Assembly (NCBI GenBank): GCA_019114645.1
Contig: DXFC01000062.1
Span: 1 to 7,118 of the forward strand
Source: Candidatus Halomonas stercoripullorum
Lineage (GTDB): Bacteria > Pseudomonadota > Gammaproteobacteria > Pseudomonadales > Halomonadaceae
Direction: 5' to 3'
DNA: 7,118 nt
In this document: positions 6,289 through 7,118 of the stretch, piece by piece
Layout of the letters: each line of letters starts with the position of its first letter
How positions within the stretch are numbered: position 1 is the stretch's first letter
Program-made: the position numbers and the translations under genes
Notes under the pieces: generated by a model
What the model was told of the DNA's origin: nothing
What the model saw: the letters and a program-made list of their open reading frames with translations, nothing else
The model's database searches: none

Positions 6289-6324
6289 CGTAACGTGCAA
6301 AGATTTCGCCATTTTCTATACATG
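6253..6324. repeat. Inverted repeat 3, 13-bp perfect arms
   Basis: CATGTATAGAAAA (6253-6265) is the exact reverse complement of TTTTCTATACATG (6312-6324), with a 46-nt spacer that contains the right arm of inverted repeat 2. The shared bases 6253-6257 mean that a transcript could form only one of the two hairpins at a time. At DNA level the two arms could be paired operator half-sites. Confidence 0.75.
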
Positions 6325-6325
6325 A

Positions 6326-6348
6326 GGCGCTGAAAAAGAGTGCGCGCC
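6326..6348 (+). repeat. Short GC hairpin just before the hsdM ribosome binding site
   Basis: GGCGC (6326-6330) pairs with GCGCC (6344-6348) over a 13-nt A-rich loop. It ends 5 nt before the AAGGA of hsdM. It could tune translation initiation; the short stem makes this tentative. Confidence 0.4.
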
Positions 6349-6353
6349 CATCA

Positions 6354-6358
6354 AAGGA
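6354..6358 (+). promoter_or_regulatory. Shine-Dalgarno of hsdM
   Basis: AAGGA lies 5 nt before ATG 6364. It fixes the hsdM start, and the protein then begins MSNNDIVQKLW, close to the known start of EcoKI HsdM (MNNNDLVAKLW, from memory). Confidence 0.75.
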
Positions 6359-6363
6359 TCTCT

Positions 6364-7118
6364 ATGAGCAATAACGATATCGTCCAGAAACTCTGGAACC
6401 TCTGCGACGTTCTGCGAGACGACGGCATCAACTACTCCGACTACGTCACCGAGCTGGTGCTGCTGCTGTTCATCAAGATGGTCCATGAGAACACCGAAGC
6501 CGGCACCCTGAAGAGGCACCCGCTACCGGAAGGTTGCCGCTGGAGCGACCTGAACGGTAAATCCGGTATCAATCTGCTCAACGACTACAAACGCATCCTG
6601 CTCAGCCTTTCCACCGGCAGAAACAGTGACGGCAGGTTGGTCCACGACGACCCGCTGATCAGCGCCATCTACGCCGATGCCCAGACCCGCCTGCGCGAAC
6701 CGCGACACCTGGAACAGATGATCAAGACCCTGGACCAGATCGACTGGTTCAGCGCCCAGAAGGATGGCCTGGGCGATCTCTACGAAGGCCTGCTGGAGAA
6801 GAACGCCAACGAAACCAAATCCGGTGCTGGCCAGTACTTCACGCCCCGCGCCTTGATCAACACCATGGTGCGCTGCCTGAAACCGCAACCCGGCGAACGT
6901 ATCCAGGACCCGGCGGCGGGCACGGCAGGGTTTCTGATCGCCGCCCACGAATACATCAAAAGCCAGACCGACGACCTCTACGACCTGACCACCGCCCAGA
7001 AAGCCTTTCAGGCCACCAAAGCCTACACCGGCATCGAGCTGGTACCCGGCACCCGCCGCCTGGCGCTGATGAACTGCCTGCTGCACGGTATGGAAGGGGA
7101 GAGCGAAGGGGTGGTGCA
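6364..7118 (+). CDS. hsdM: Type I DNA adenine methyltransferase M subunit (EcoKI-like HsdM), 3'-truncated
   Basis: N-terminal 251 codons of a protein of about 500-530 residues that transfers methyl from S-adenosylmethionine to adenine N6, working as M2S with the HsdS specificity subunit. Residues ~1-130 are the helical HsdM N-terminal domain (NNDIVQKLWNLCDVLRDDG...). Residue ~140 onward begins the N6-Mtase domain: DLYEGLLEKNANETKSGAGQ, then GQYFTPR (156-162), which is typical of type I M subunits. The SAM-binding motif I is DPAAGTAGF (182-190), followed by GIELVPGTRRLALMNCLLHG. The catalytic NPPF motif should lie about 15-20 residues beyond the right edge, so it cannot be checked. The match in order and wording to EcoKI HsdM is strong enough to place the system in the type IA group. 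Overlapping reverse-strand open frames (6523-7086, 6316-6519) are shadows. Confidence 0.97.
   Translation, partial: MSNNDIVQKLWNLCDVLRDDGINYSDYVTELVLLLFIKMVHENTEAGTLKRHPLPEGCRWSDLNGKSGINLLNDYKRILLSLSTGRNSDGRLVHDDPLISAIYADAQTRLREPRHLEQMIKTLDQIDWFSAQKDGLGDLYEGLLEKNANETKSGAGQYFTPRALINTMVRCLKPQPGERIQDPAAGTAGFLIAAHEYIKSQTDDLYDLTTAQKAFQATKAYTGIELVPGTRRLALMNCLLHGMEGESEGVV

Larger units (their letters stand above)
6165..6363. promoter_or_regulatory. hsdR-hsdM intergenic region rich in inverted repeats
   Basis: A 199-bp AT-rich gap with no supported gene. It holds three perfect inverted repeats and a small GC hairpin, all listed separately, together covering most of its length. In EcoKI, hsdM and hsdS have their own promoter in the equivalent position, so an hsdM promoter is expected here. 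TATACA (6317-6322) and TATAGA (6257-6262) resemble -10 boxes, but neither has a good -35. Both lie inside arms of the 13-bp inverted repeat, so a protein bound there could control them. Confidence 0.55.

Noticed and set aside
6172..6293. Tiny open frames in the hsdR-hsdM gap (6 codons from ATG 6172, 26 codons from ATG 6213), possible leader peptides
   Set aside because: Neither has a ribosome binding site or recognisable content. They were considered because they overlap the inverted repeats, but nothing supports translation.
6253..6324. Invertible promoter switch flanked by the 13-bp inverted repeat
   Set aside because: The 46-bp spacer is very short for site-specific inversion, and no recombinase gene is visible. 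An operator or RNA-switch reading fits better.

Overview
The window looks like a chromosomal stretch of a GC-rich gammaproteobacterium, most likely Pseudomonas in the broad sense. This rests on codon use, on the style of the FabF-like and TetR genes, and on close similarity of the restriction genes to the enterobacterial EcoKI system. The genus is an inference from pattern, not a database match.

Left part (1-1516): a 3'-truncated beta-ketoacyl-ACP synthase gene (FabF type, minus strand) is divergent from a TetR-family regulator (plus strand). They share a 90-bp intergenic region holding a short perfect palindrome. This is an ordinary fatty-acid or lipid-type locus and probably the chromosomal flank of what follows.

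Middle part (1517-2487): a visibly more AT-rich cassette. A palindrome overlaps an extended -10 promoter and is followed by a Phd/YefM-type antitoxin and a RelE/ParE-type toxin whose genes overlap by 13 nt. Thirteen nt after the toxin stop, behind a very strong Shine-Dalgarno, lies a small exported protein. Its mature part is almost entirely six copies of a 9-residue motif (RTDSFGTTR type) at a strict 16-residue period, and the first and last copies are bracketed by cysteines. It is the least explained gene in the window and may be the third gene of the toxin-antitoxin transcript.

Right part (2619-7118): a type I restriction-modification locus of the EcoKI-like (type IA) kind. A complete hsdR (1181 aa: DUF4145-like N-terminus, coiled coil, PD-(D/E)xK nuclease, SF2 translocase, C-terminal helical domain) is followed by the first 251 codons of hsdM. 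The hsdS specificity gene is expected just past the right edge. HsdR supplies cleavage and translocation and HsdM supplies adenine methylation; both depend on HsdS for target recognition.

The 199-bp hsdR-hsdM gap is unusually structured. It holds three long perfect inverted repeats (10, 10 and 13 bp arms), two of which share an arm and so cannot form at the same time, plus a small GC hairpin just before the hsdM ribosome binding site. This is the best candidate in the window for undescribed regulation. No tRNA, rRNA, CRISPR array, transposase or integrase is visible.
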